This document shows, in pieces, positions 10,736-22,900 of a stretch of DNA of 64,000 nt (its first letter is position 1; each line of letters opens with the position of its first letter). Under the pieces are notes generated by a model that saw only the letters and a program-made list of their open reading frames with translations, had not been told where the DNA came from and ran no database searches. Source of the DNA: Helopsaltes ochotensis (lineage: Eukaryota; Chordata; Aves; Passeriformes; Locustellidae); contig VXBM01001008.1 of assembly GCA_013400155.1 (NCBI GenBank), positions 209,704 through 273,703 on the forward strand. Direction: 5' to 3'. The translations under genes were made by a program, and so were the position numbers.

Positions 10736-13207
10736 TTTCCTTTTATGTGAAAGGAGCAAAAAAAAAAAGCTTTTATTCATTCATGGGAAAGAAGGAAACA
10801 AGTATCCCTGAGGATGAAAATAAATTGGTAGTCCAAACTTCACAGGAAGTTTTTATGCTGTATGATTTGCTATATCCAGCAAAGTTCAAGAGCTGCAGCA
10901 CCTAAAATAATAGATAGAAATTAAAAGTTATAAGCAAAGGGTGAAAAAATAGTTTTTTAATAAAATGAGGGGGGAAAGGACAAATTAGTGTGGCAGAAAG
11001 CTGCAGGCAAAAGCATTTCAAGGGACTGGAAGCATGAAGCTTCTTGCACCAAGATGTGAGTTTTTATTAATCTATAGCCACCACAGTTACTCAAGTTGAT
11101 AGGTATATTGTGCAAACACATATGTACAGAGGGAGCAGCATGCTAAAATGCAGCCTAGGAGGAGTTTGGGACATTTCCCTATTGTTTTAGTTTACACAAA
11201 TAGTTCCTGTGCAGTTGTTGGTGCTATCTGTGAGACTAAAAAGAGAAAAAAGTCTCTGGGGCCCAGATCAAGTTTTAACTTGGTCAAAAGCTGAACAGCT
11301 GGAACATATTTTCAAATGTCTTTTTTTTTCTGACTACTCTTTCCAAGGACATTCTCAGCAAAAGTCTGTTTTGTTTCTTTTTGTATTTTAAAAATTTCAG
11401 GCCTCAGCAAAAGCCACAAAGTGACAAAAGAGAATAGAAACTGCTAGAAGGAGAAAGCCTGTTGTGGTTGGTGCACAAGTTGACATGCAGAGTGGTCTAC
11501 CTTCCCCAGCCAGGAGCCCTGTTCATCCTCCTCTTGCTATTTTTTCACACACTGCATGCCAGTGACAGGCGAGGTCCGTGCTCTTGTTCTCTGTATGTTC
11601 CCACTGCATAAAATGCAGCATAATTGCAGGTGCTATTTGCCCACACAGCCACTGCTGCTGCATGCACAGATGGGTGCAGCTGTTTACGGTACATCTCAGC
11701 GTTCAGCACGTGTAGAAGGGTGTGAGTAGGGAAATAAGTTGCATCAGGCATAGGACTCTAGCAAGAAACCTGTATGGAAAGAAATTGTTACGTGTAGTCA
11801 AACCCAGAGAACATAAAGTTCTCACTGAAGCAATGGAAACCAGCCTCTAAGGTAGGGCATTGAACTCAAGGGAGTTAGGTTCAATTTTCCAGTAGTGCAG
11901 CCTCAGATTTGTTTGAGTCTGAGCTGGTCAGATACATATATCAAAACATAGGTGCAGAAAAATCAAAGTCCATGAAATCACCTCCCTTGTTCCTTGTTGA
12001 AGATACAAGGTATCTTCAACACCAGCATTTCTCAGAAACCAGTAGCTTCTACAGGTAACCCCTGAAATTCCAGATGAGCTTGTGTCTCCAATCAGTTGCT
12101 TGATGGGAGAGGCTTATAATTGGTAGAAGTGTATTTGGGATATTCCCCAAGAGCCACGTGTTTCTCTTTTACTCATACTAGACAGTATTTAATTCACTTT
12201 TCCACAAGGAATTTCACAGAGGCCTGAGCTCCTTGTTCCTGTATTAACAGAAGGTTTCTCACTGCCTTACCTGGACAGACAGCTGGGCCTGGTACACAAA
12301 TAGCCAAGGTATATTTTTCTCTATCAAGACTTATTCATGCTCTGTGCTTATGTAGCTTTCACATCAAAATTCAGAGTGGCTGTGCAGAATATGGTTTGGA
12401 CACGTGTCTCTGGAGGTGCATGGAAAAAAAAAATCACTAATGGACCCATATCCTGACATCACTGACTGCTCTCCCCCTTGAAAAAATAAACTAATAGCAT
12501 TTTCAGTACATTTCCAACCACTTTTGACTTTGCTGATCCCAGAGGGAGAAGAACTATGGAAAACTATGCCATTTAGAGGAAGGGCTGTTTCTGAGCTGTA
12601 CCAATGCATTTAAAAGAAAGGTTACAAAGTCAGAGTTACATTTTATCTAAAAGGGATGTTACCTTGCATTGCATGCCAGCAATTGTGGTTAATCTAAATG
12701 GTGTGGGAATTCCGCCCTAATCTAAGATCATTGATGACATTTTTGTGAAGACATGTGGGATGTTGTTGCATTCAGATGTGCTGTAGATGTTTACTTATTC
12801 CAGACCTTCATCGAGGACCTCACAAAACAAATAACACGTCAGAAAGGCAGAGTGAGAATAGCTCAACCATATAAAGATGTTTTACACAGAAAAAAAGGTT
12901 GGCAGCTTGAAAGGTCAAGTTAAGTGAAATACAACCATTGTTTTCTTTCTATTCAGAAGTCCCATAATTGGGTTTAGATGGCTTAGAAGTTTGGGCAAAA
13001 GTCCTTTATTGTCCTGTTTTTCTTTAACATTTAAACATGTTCATACTTATGAATCCTTACATGGCTGACAAGCTGAGATAGGGTGGGGAACTATATTTGG
13101 GCTGGGCTTTTCTTTAATGTGCCAAGTATTGCATTAAGTACTGTTTTGCTTGAGAAAAGGGACAATACCTTATCATTTCTCCTGAGAGCGACTATCTAAC
13201 AGGCATT
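10736..13207. other. Unique non-coding DNA
   Basis: I see no gene or identified transposon. Short structures include a 12-bp-arm hairpin at 11995-12021 (listed separately), a TTTTTTTTT run near 11322-11330, and an A-run near 12423-12432. Open frames are 60-81 codons and have no domain. Confidence 0.55.
11995..12021. repeat. Short perfect inverted repeat, 12-bp arms
   Basis: TGTTGAAGATAC at 11995-12006 and GTATCTTCAACA at 12010-12021 are perfect reverse complements around the loop AAG. No other element explains it. Short hairpins of this size arise by template switching and are not by themselves evidence of function. Confidence 0.9.
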
Positions 13208-13281
13208 AAAAATATATTATATATATATATATAATTAATATAAATAAATACATATATATTGTAATACATAAATAAATAATC
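13208..13281. repeat. AT-rich low-complexity tract
   Basis: About 74 bases composed almost entirely of A and T, including a (TA)n core around 13213-13232 and AAATAAATA phrases. It is a decayed dinucleotide and tetranucleotide simple repeat. Confidence 0.9.
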
Positions 13282-13742
13282 CTACATTAACTTAAAACTT
13301 GCTGTTTCTGCAGTATGATACAGATCAGCAAAGAGGTCCAAAGCAGCTGGAATGTGAAACTCACAGTGCCTTGCAAATGCTTTCAACACTTACAATAATT
13401 TGTCTTCCTTCTAAACTGTATTGGCTTCTGTACAGTTGAGTCTTATATGGATGGTACAAATCATTCAGAAAAGATTGAGCTGGATTGTTAATTCATCAAT
13501 AGAAGGAAAAAATTATGGCATTTGCACAAGAAAATTGTGTTGATAACATAGCTGCAAAAGTTTTTGTATGCTCTAAAATAGTCACATACTCACTCATAGA
13601 TGAATACAACAGAGGCATAAGAAATTATTTTTCCCCTCAATCTTACAGGTTATTTCTATCAGGGTCTTTTATTGAACAAAAGTCTTCATGTGCTTAGTGG
13701 ATCCTCGCAAGCTATAAATTAAGACTTAGAATTATTTATACT
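13282..13742. other. Unique non-coding DNA
   Basis: AT-rich sequence of about 460 bases up to the LTR edge. No gene or known repeat is visible. A 60-codon forward frame at 13515-13697 has no recognisable features. Confidence 0.5.
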
Positions 13743-14567
13743 TGCTCAAAGAGCAAGTATTCTCCAATACACCAGTGTACTGCTTTGAAAGCAAAACCAG
13801 TGAGAGACTCTAAGTCAGAAATACAATTTAATAAGAGGAAAATAAAGAAGTAAAATAAAATAAAATAAATGCAATAGTACAAAACAAAGACAACTGACAG
13901 AGTCAGAATAAAACCTAACACCCTGTTAGTTAGGGTGGTGGTAGCAGTCCAGATGTAACAGTCTAGTTGAAGCAGTGATCTCATAGAAAGGTCTGGTAGC
14001 TCTTGTACTCTGCAAATCCAGTGGGTAAAAGCCCTCTGTGCTGTCCCAAATCCCACATTATATCCAGGTTGGAATGCTTGGCTCCTCCCCCTGGGCAGAG
14101 CATAGCACAATGGGATGATATCATTCTATGAGTCCTGCAGTGGGTCCTTGATTGCCCATTAAACAGAGATAGCTCCCGGAGGGAGTTACCTGTGAGTCAT
14201 GGGGCAAGGCATTGCTGGGCCCATTAACGGGAGATAAGGGAAATACTGCCCCACCTGGTTTCAACAGCTCATGAAGATGGTGATAGGATACAGACTTTGG
14301 GCACATCTTGCATTGTAACCTAGGTCAACCAGCCACACCCAAATCAAAATTAAAATCTTAGCTGCTACCTGGCACTAAAAGCTACTCAGTTCTTCACAGT
14401 GGGGATGAGTGCTTGGGGATGGAGAGACACCAGGATCTAATCCCTGTGGGATTCTTGGTCCCTTTGCAGCATTGTATGGTGGCACTGTGACCCCACAATA
14501 CCCCCATGATGCTGAGACTCCAGAGAGTCTTTCCCATGACAGCTCATGGTCTTCTTCAACCATCACA
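13743..14567 (-). mobile_element. Solo LTR of an endogenous retrovirus (passerine type)
   Basis: Read on the minus strand from 14567, the element starts TGTGATGGTTGAAGAAGACC. It continues through a U3 with the paired phrases TTAATGGGCCCAGCAATG and TTAATGGGCAATCAAGG, then GGGGGAGGAGCCAAGCATTC, a TATA-like GGATATAATG (14056-14065) and a TTTATTTTATTTTATTTTA tract. A TATTAAA polyadenylation-like signal follows (13827-13833), and then TTTCTGACTTAGAGTCTCTC. This is a full U3-R-U5 order. I recognise the wording as a songbird ERV LTR family (ERVL-like, unverified). No gag, pol or env remnant is seen on either side within 1 kb, so it is a solo LTR formed by recombination. The left edge is uncertain (13743-13780), and I could not find an exact target-site duplication. 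Reverse frames inside it are artefacts. Confidence 0.75.
14035..14066 (-). promoter_or_regulatory. Relic LTR core promoter (TATA-like box)
   Basis: The minus-strand GGATATAATG at 14056-14065 lies about 230 bases upstream of the TATTAAA signal at 13827-13833, which is a plausible TATA-to-polyadenylation spacing for an LTR. Whether it still drives transcription cannot be told from sequence alone. Confidence 0.4.
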
Positions 14568-15184
14568 TATCTCCAGAGGTTAAGGAGTCCCAGGGACTTG
14601 GCCCATGGGCCACAACATACAGCCTTACCAGCTATAGCTCAAGCAAAGCTGGAAAGAAATAATAGAGATGGCAAATGTCTGCTGGGAGAGTCCCTCAGCA
14701 AGCATTTATATAAACTGATGAAGAAAGTCCATTTGTAGTGGCATGCATAAACAGCTTGTGGAAAAATAGGAAAAATAAGGGCAAGGATAAAATGTGATGT
14801 TTCATGATAGTTGAATGTTATCAGGGCGATTCCACAAGATCTGTACCAAGATTTGTGCACTTCAAAATTGCCATAAGTATAATGGCAAAATCTGTATGCA
14901 AAAGTTAAAAATGAGGCAAGGAAGTCTACAGAAGATAAATAATTATTTGGGATAGTGAAATGTGCAATTGGCTGCAAACAGCTACAGAAGGATCTCACAA
15001 TACTGAGTAAAAAGGCAATAAAAACACAAATTAAATTCAATGGGAGTCACAAATGAAATGTCAATAAATGCAAGTAAGGTGCATGAAGGAGAAAAAACAA
15101 CTATCTATATGACTATATACACAGTGATGAACTCTAAATTAGCTATTAGCTAGGGAAATCAGCTATTACCAGTCTAGCAAGAGA
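14568..15184. other. Unique non-coding DNA beside the LTR
   Basis: About 600 bases with no coding potential I can defend. I looked for retroviral internal sequence, a polypurine tract or a primer-binding site flanking the LTR and found none. The 133-codon reverse frame at 14639-15040 is rich in Phe, Tyr and Ser and lacks any retroviral motif. Confidence 0.5.
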
Positions 15185-15620
15185 TCTGGGAGTCATTATA
15201 GACAATGCTCCAAAAAGTCAGCTCCATGGCAGTGAAGTGGCAAACAGTGCATTGGGAATTATCAGAGAAGGAAGTGAAAATAAAACAGAGTATCATTGTA
15301 ACATTACGTACCTGCACGGTGAGTTTGCATCTTAAGTACTACCAGTAATTCTACCTCCAAAGTTACCTCTTTGGAATAGCTCTGATAACATTAGGAAATA
15401 CACTGAGAAGAACCACAGAGAGATGAAGGAGAGCAAATAAGTCAGAACATTTCTACATTGAAAAAGAGATGATGGAAGAGATACATGACACAGCAAACAG
15501 GAGGAAAGGGCCCTTCTAACAGGAGCAGAAGAGGGGAGTAGTAAATATCTCCATGGGGCTGACAGAAACACCAGGAATGTGCCATGTAACTTTTTTCCTC
15601 TCTCCACCTCTCTTGTCCAC
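15185..15620 (+). repeat. Ancient LINE relic (CR1/L3-like)
   Basis: Forward-strand words track, in order, the end of a CR1/L3-type ORF2. GATCTGGGAGTCATTATAGA fits 'LGVIID'; the GCAAACAGTGCATTGGGAAT block followed by TATCAGAGAAGG fits 'AN..LGIIR.G'; then come AAAATAAAACAGAGTATCAT and CTTAAGTACTACCAGTAATT, fitting 'LEYCVQF'. A broken GAAAAAGAGATGATGG segment follows. In living CR1 and L3 elements these blocks encode the C-terminal half of the reverse transcriptase domain and beyond. Here frameshifts and stops are frequent, so this is an old molecular fossil, much older than the CR1 copies at 4.6, 5.4 and 53.6 kb. Both ends are approximate. Confidence 0.5.
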
Positions 15621-18600
15621 AGTAATTTTTTCCCACTATAGTAGCTGTTTAACAATATTTGCCTTGTAGCACTGTGGAATCAAGAAGTGAGCAGAACCAA
15701 GGTATCCAGCTCAGACAAGGGTCCAAGGGTGACCTCAGCTGAGCACGTACCTGTCACCAGCCGAGGGTAAGAAAGGCAGCTGCATTGTCAGGGTGCCAAG
15801 AGCCAGGATATCAAGGGCAGTGTGGGATTGAAGTCATTCTTCTCTGTACAGTGCAAAAATCAAGTGGGAAGGGGACACCCTAGCCTCAAGGGGAGATCAG
15901 ATGTTTTTGAAGAGGCTCCTTAGAAGTTCCGGGAGCAAGCTGGGCAACAAGGGGTTATTTCTAGAAGCTGGTACAAGCCTAGGACTGGGTCTGTTGGGAA
16001 TTGGCATGCAAGGATTTGGTGAGGGGACAGAAAGTTAGACTTCAAAGAAGGAGGGAGTGAGCAGATTGATGGGCTTTATTTGGGAAAGGTCAAAGAATGA
16101 AGTAAGATAGGCACATGTGATGGGAAAAGTATAGAAGAAAAGGTGAATAAATAGTCAAATCTGAATTCTCAGGCAGTTTAATTATGATAAAGAAATTCAT
16201 GGATGCTACAGAGAAGGCAAACAGGAAATGATTATTCATTTTTTAAAAAAACACCCTGGGTAATGATCAGATGGCAGATTTAAAGCAAACTTACAGAAAT
16301 GCTTTTTAATGCACAAGTGGAAATCACTATGAAACGTTGTGGAGGATTGCAAAAGGATTGCAAAAGAAGTAAACAAACAAACAATGACAGACCTGAAAAA
16401 CATTATGCTGTCAGATCATCCTTTCAATTAGTACCACCTGTACCTTCCTCTGCTTTCAAACCAGAAGTTACTAAGGACCACCTTGGAGCCTCGTCCATGG
16501 AGTAGGTCCATCACTGTGCATTAACTTCCCCACATGGAGAAGCACAAAGTGGGAGTGGGTAAAATATGTACCATCACAAAGCAGATAAAAAAGCAACATT
16601 TATACACTATAACCTCTCTGTTTTCTTCTACACAAAGCTGTAGGACACATAATGTATTACACATAATCTTAAATTATGTGTAATTGAAAAAGTACTACTT
16701 TTCAAGGAACTGCTCAATCTCAACCTTTGAACTGGATTTCTGACAGTAAATTAGGTTCTAATTTTGATACTGACACCAAGGACAGCAAACTAGGCTGTAG
16801 CATGACTCTTAAAAATACACCTGTATCAATTTCTGTGAGGGACAATAGGAATCAGAATTACTTCCTTGGCAATATATCCCAAGTTCTGGGGAAAAAATTG
16901 TCTTTGCATAGAGAATAGGATGATTGTTATTATTTTAGCTTTTCTAGAAGCCGAAATCATTGCTATGACTCATTAAGATAAGGAGAGGTAGATAATGTTC
17001 TTTCTTTGTGGGGCAGAACTCATGCACAGAACTCATTTACAAGGGAAACCTTCTTGAAAGAACATGTGGTATCTATGTATTTGCTACTAAAATTTCCAGG
17101 GGAGAAAAGCTTGACTGATTTCCACATAGTAGCCATCACTTGTTTCCCACTGAAATTCTTTTTAAAATAGACAAGTAGGCAATTACCATGTAAGAGATAA
17201 ATGGAATATGTAGTTAATGTCAAAATATATTCTTGCTGTATTGTTACAATGTTCATGTTAATCCACTGTTAATGTGCCTGTGTATTCTCTATGCCTTGGA
17301 TAGAATTCACCTGAGTTGCACAAAGCCTTTTCTCTCTCTGTCTCTCCCTTCCTTTTCCCATACTGGTGTAGTTATAAAGTAGGAAGCATGTTACAACAAA
17401 GGAGCCTCAGACCAAGGTTCTGCTCTAAAGACCAGCTGCAGCAACACTGCAGGAGAGCAGGCTGCTGGTCACTGGGTAGGAGGAGTTGGTGATGGGCTGT
17501 ATTACTCCAAACATGATCTGAGAGAGGAAAAGCCAAAGCACAGATCCTAATCTCTCAGAGAGGCAGTTCAGCAAACACCCAGAGAATGGAAAGCTGCTCT
17601 GCTTGTCCTCTGCCAGGCAGCAGTAAGAAAACTGCTGGAAATGCCAACACTGTTTAGGTTTTTTCCTTCCAGGCAGATTTTCCACAAAAAAAAAAGGTTT
17701 GCACCTGATTTAACGTAGGTTGTTAGGAACGTGAATGAGGCAAATGAATTCTCTTGTCAGATAATTCAGCCACCAGGGAGAAAAATCTACGGTTTTCAAA
17801 GGCAATACTTTTTCATGAATTGGTGGAAAAGTACCTATTCATTGGCTCCACCAATAATCTGAATCTTGTTCAACCAAATGTTTTCACACCTGCAAAAAAG
17901 CCACAGATAAATTTAGTGACTACATGCTGTTTATGAAGCTCTTTCTTCCAGTAAAAAACAGATGGATCATATAAAGTTGCTGCAGTTTTGCTCCTAAAAG
18001 CAATGTGACCCATTAAGTATGTTAGGAGAGTTAGGAGAGGGTACCTGGCTCCTGAACATGCCCAGGAGACAAGAATTTAATTGCTCTCCATACTAGATTT
18101 CATGAATGTTTCCTTGATATAACTACTCCTCTGTTCTTCCCCCATGAAGATAACACCTTTCTACCTTCTGGGATGTTTTCAAGGATAAATATATTAAACA
18201 CATTTAGGTGCTATGGCACAGATAAGGGATATATAAAAGTGTCCAACAAGGACAGTGTATTCTCCATTGCACCATACACAGCTCTTGACTCCCACAAGCA
18301 CTCCCACCTTGGGGCAGAGATTCATATATAGGTAGATGGGAGCAGAGCCATCAGGCTGAACACCCTCTGGAACAAGGTCTATAACACAGTGTAGAGTATC
18401 CACCAATGCAACGCTCTTCTGCCCACCTTAGGCATCATGTGTAATCTTAACAAAAGTTTAGTGCTGATGGATTTATCTGAAAGACAACTATGCAGAGCAT
18501 TAGATACTGCTCTGGCATAAACCATTATAGGTTTAGTAAAAGTATTCTGAATTACAGATAACACTTCAAGATCTGCTCCAAAGTCTAGTTGAATTAATGT

Positions 18601-21600
18601 ATATTTCATATCTAAACAGTTAAGAGAAAGGTAATGTCTCTGACTGTATAAACTTATAGGAAAGTGAAATATTTCTCCTGAAGCATGAACTCTGGATGGC
18701 TTAAATATATGTATTTCCCTAGTTTTGCTGTATGTACATTAGGGTTATTAACATATTTTAGTCAGATTGTTAACAGAAAGAAAGAAGGAAAACAAAGAAC
18801 AAGCAGTTATATGATTTGGTTTACTAAACTCTTTTTTGTCTGAAGTTAATATTCTGGTTTAGATCAGTAGCTTTTGCAGTGCAATCAGCCCAAAACAGGA
18901 AGTAGGCTTAAATATAAACATATATATCTATGCACTTTTTCTGGTTAATTCATATTTTCTATTCCTTGGCTGAATAGTGACAAAATACCAAAAACAATTC
19001 ATATCCATTTCTAACAAATCAAAAATTTTTATTACTAAAATGCTTTTGGGTGCAGGTAATCAAGTGAAGAATCTTCCCCTGACAACCAACCCATCCTTGA
19101 TGCCTCTGATGCCCAAGTCCCCTGAGCAGGGTTTGTGGTTCTGGTTGGAGAGAAGCCATACTGTAAGCCCACTCCAGTGACTGTATTGTCCAGTTTCACT
19201 GAAAAACTCCTGCTGGAAAAAGTAGCCTTCCTGACGTTTGTTGCTACGGCATGACAGTTTTCCCCAGCTGTGTGAGGGGTGTGTTACTGCACTCTGTGCC
19301 TCAGAGTTCAGAGGCAAATGCATAGATCAAATATACGGCTGGTTCCACTTCTCTCTCACAACCTCTGACAAGGCAACAGAGACAAAAGGGCTAAGGATGG
19401 CACATGGTCTGTATCACCTGCTCTGTGCCAGAATAAACCCTCCACACAAGTGGTCAAGAGGAAAACAAGTGAAGAAATGTGTCATGGACCACCCTGGAGA
19501 GACAATACTTACTAAGCCATTTACACGTCTTTTTATTTCTTCTCCACCCGAGGAAAGGGAACCACCATTTTTCCTTGTAAAGGAAATGTTTCTCCAGAAC
19601 TAAAAAGGGAGTCATAAAAAAAAAAAAAATTCAGGAATTCAATATTCTGAAAGGAGTATATTTCCTCTTGAGAGTACTGATAATGTTATCATCCAAACAA
19701 GGGGGTCCCATAGAAGTATATGCCCACAGAAGTGGGTCCCATCTGATTTTATTGAGGATGAACACATGAAAGGTATATACAGTTGTAGATCTTCTGAATG
19801 TACAGTATCTTCCAAAAAGCTGCAATGGATGAATAGGTCTTGTTCCCTAGATGAAACCCCAAGTATTACAGTTGCTCTGTTGAGGCACCTGAGGATCAGG
19901 GAATCTTTTATATCAGAGATCTGGGCTTCTAAAGTGGGTGTGGTGATGGTTCCTTCGAATTACGAGCTGGCCTCCACAGAAGAGATGTGATGGGGTTCCT
20001 TTCTACAGCCAGCTCTGGCTTCCCACCTCTGTATGCAGAGCTTCACTGAGTACTTACAGCACCCTAACATGCTGTCAGCACACCCTTTATTGTGCCAGGG
20101 ACATCCTCATGGGATGTTACCAGCTGCTAAAGCCTTTGTGTAACCAATTCCTGAAAACAGTAATCCCAAGATCTTGTTGACTTAAATGGCTCAACAGAAC
20201 CCTGAAATTCCCCATGAACATCTGAAGTCATGGACAGAGATATTACCTGAAACCCAAATAAAGGCAAGCTTTATTGAAGACTTTCTCCTATTATCTATTT
20301 TGTTGACTATTAAAAATCATTTGTAAATAGCAGGAACATAGAGCAAACAGACTCAGCTCGTTCAGTTTATTAAATACAAATGGTCACTGCTAATGAGCAA
20401 GGAAGTTATCATAATCTCATGTCTTTGCTTCAATACAAGTGTCCCACCAGCTGAGAAACAGCCATGTTCACTTGACAAAAGGATTATTCACCAGAATATA
20501 TATTCCATTTATTCACTACAAAAATCCTGAACTGTTCCCTGATTTCCATCTCCTATTTCATAAGCAGAAAGAGAACCACAATAGTACAACAACAACAAAC
20601 AGAAGAGGAATCCTTTTGATTTTCCTGAAAGTAACAAGTAAATATATTAACTGGGAAAATGCATACCAAAAATGGTTATTCATGCCATGGAACAAGAAAG
20701 CTTTTTGTCAGTGACACGGGAAATATGGAAAGGAGTTAACTAGGATACAGGTCACGGAGAGTTCAGCTGACATAAATAGCAGACTTGCAGAAGTTTGCCT
20801 CGGAGTTTAGAGCAGCAATAGTAAACTTTAATAACAGTAAAGTGTTTAATACAAATACTGCCTTAACTAGATCTACAGTTACAGGCCTGAGCTATTGATC
20901 TCATAGCATTATATTGATGCATTATAGCTGCAGGGGACAGGAACACCTTATTCCAGGGAATAGCCATGCTGCCATGTTGATTTAGCCTCTTTCTAACTGC
21001 TCTGCTTTCAATATGTGGAGTTCAAAATGCAGAGAGTGCATATTCTCCACCTATTCCTTCTCTGAACTCTCATACCATAGCTGAGTTTGCAGCGTCAGCA
21101 ACCATACACACTTACACACCATTTGATGATAATTTTTGGGCTTTGTAGCTCTGGTTCTGTTTTTCAAACATTTTTTTGCCAACTTCACTTCTAGCAAAAA
21201 CAGTGGCTTCATACAGATTAATTAGGAGCTTGCAAAGAGAGAACTTTTCTTGTATTAATAGGTACAGAAAAATAAAATCACAAAGATTTCTGTGTCTCAC
21301 AGCTTTAGTAGTTCTCTCGCTTTGATGTAATGTGACATGAGGCCTGAATATTCCCAAGCAGTATTTCCCCTGTTGCTTCCAAAGCCGTTTTAAAGGACTT
21401 TAAATAAGTTCACAGTCACCCATCCTGCTCCTCTGTACCTCAGCGTACTTCACACATGGTGTTGATGCAAAGGAGCTGTAAATGGAGTGTTTGAGGCAAG
21501 GATGCTCAAATAACCAAGCTTTCTGCAGCACCTGGGGCTCTGAGATCAGGAGCCTCGTCCTCCCCAGGCACCCTGCCCTGTGGTTCGGCGCCTCTCCCAC

Positions 21601-22900
21601 CATTGTGTGAGCCGCCCCTGGAATGCACAGGCGAATTCCTTGGACGTGTCATCTCTTGAGTCCCCTTTCATCCGGCTGAGGGTGGAGACAGGTGTTAAAT
21701 CAGCGTTAGCACCCACCTTACCGCACCGGTGCTGGTGGGGAAAAATGAGAGGAAAAAGACAATGTCCCTCTTGTCCATGCTATAATTTCTGTTAAGACAG
21801 ACCCTGTGTTGCTTCTTCATGTTCAGTCAAGTTCTTTGTCACGAACTCCTTGCACTTCATCACCTGTATTGGATGCCTCAGGAGATTGGGATGAACCTTT
21901 CTTGCCACAGTGACCTGGAATAGGCTTTTGGCAGCCACATGCCGTAACAAAAACCAAATAAAAAAGATAAAATACACAATTCTGAGTATGGTTGAGAGGG
22001 ATTTTACTCTAATAGGAGAGACAGGTCCTTCTCCCATTATCCTCAAACCCTAAGAAACAGATTGCATTCCTGAGCATCATGCACAGACATAATTTTAACC
22101 TTGAATGTGTTTGCTTTTCTATATTGTGTAGTTTAAAATAAAAGCAATCACACTGAAATCTTTAATATAAAGAGGATAGAGTTTCCAACCTTGCCTGGTT
22201 ATTTGTTTCTCACATTACGCAACACACATCTAGTTTTGTTTATAGTTAAAACACCTTTTAAAACATCTTTACAGTTACAATTCCACCTTACAAGCAGTTC
22301 ATAAAAACACCAGCTTTTAGTGCAAAAAAATCAGTGACAAAGCACACAAATAATCCCTACATGAACTGCAATATTTGCACTGCTAAACTCACATATAAAG
22401 AGCACACAGAACAGATTTAGGATTAGAGCCAAACTCAAAGGAATGTGCATCATTTTCAGTCATTCTCAGTTGTATGACAGCAGCACAACACATCCCCACC
22501 TGCATGCTGTGAGCACAGAGTAGCCTTTTGTGGAAGCCTCCTTTCTATTGCTCAGCACCTCCTACAGCCTCCCTTCCTGGACACACGGAAAGTCTCACTC
22601 CTAGGCTTACCAAAGCTCTGCAGAGCAAATAAAGCCATTGCAATTTCAGCTACTGCTTGCTACCCATCAGAGTTGTTATTAGACTCCTTCATCTGTCCTG
22701 CAGTCACTCAGGTACTCCTTGCTCCTATCCAAACAATCTGTGAGAGGGCTTCACCCAGACAGCAAACCAATTCTCTCTGAAAGCCTGAAGTAACAGCTAC
22801 TCTGGGGATGATTTATCAAGTCTCCAGGAAAGGCTGGTCATGTGTGTCTGGCACTTGGAGTGAAGCTGGTGGCAGTTGCTCAAACATTGCAGCCCTGAAG
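15621..22900. other. Unique non-coding DNA
   Basis: About 7.3 kb with no recognised gene. Small features: a tandem 12-base duplication (AGGATTGCAAAA twice) near 16343-16368, a perfect 12-bp-arm hairpin at 16656-16684 (listed separately), a GTTAGGAGA doublet near 18020-18037, and an A-run at about 19615-19629. A few CpGs cluster at about 21585-21730 without forming an island. Open frames reach 121 codons (19238-19603) but show no domain or homology I can name. Confidence 0.55.
16656..16684. repeat. Short perfect inverted repeat, 12-bp arms
   Basis: ATTACACATAAT at 16656-16667 and ATTATGTGTAAT at 16673-16684 are exact reverse complements around the loop CTTAA. An additional ACACATAATG lies just upstream at about 16645-16654, so the word ACACATAAT occurs twice directly and once inverted within 40 bases. 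This suggests local slippage and template switching. Confidence 0.9.

Noticed and set aside
13736..14110. 124-codon reverse frame with a hydrophobic, membrane-like run
   Set aside because: It lies wholly in the LTR. The hydrophobic run comes from the TTTATTTTATTTTA tract, and LTRs of this kind carry no gene there.
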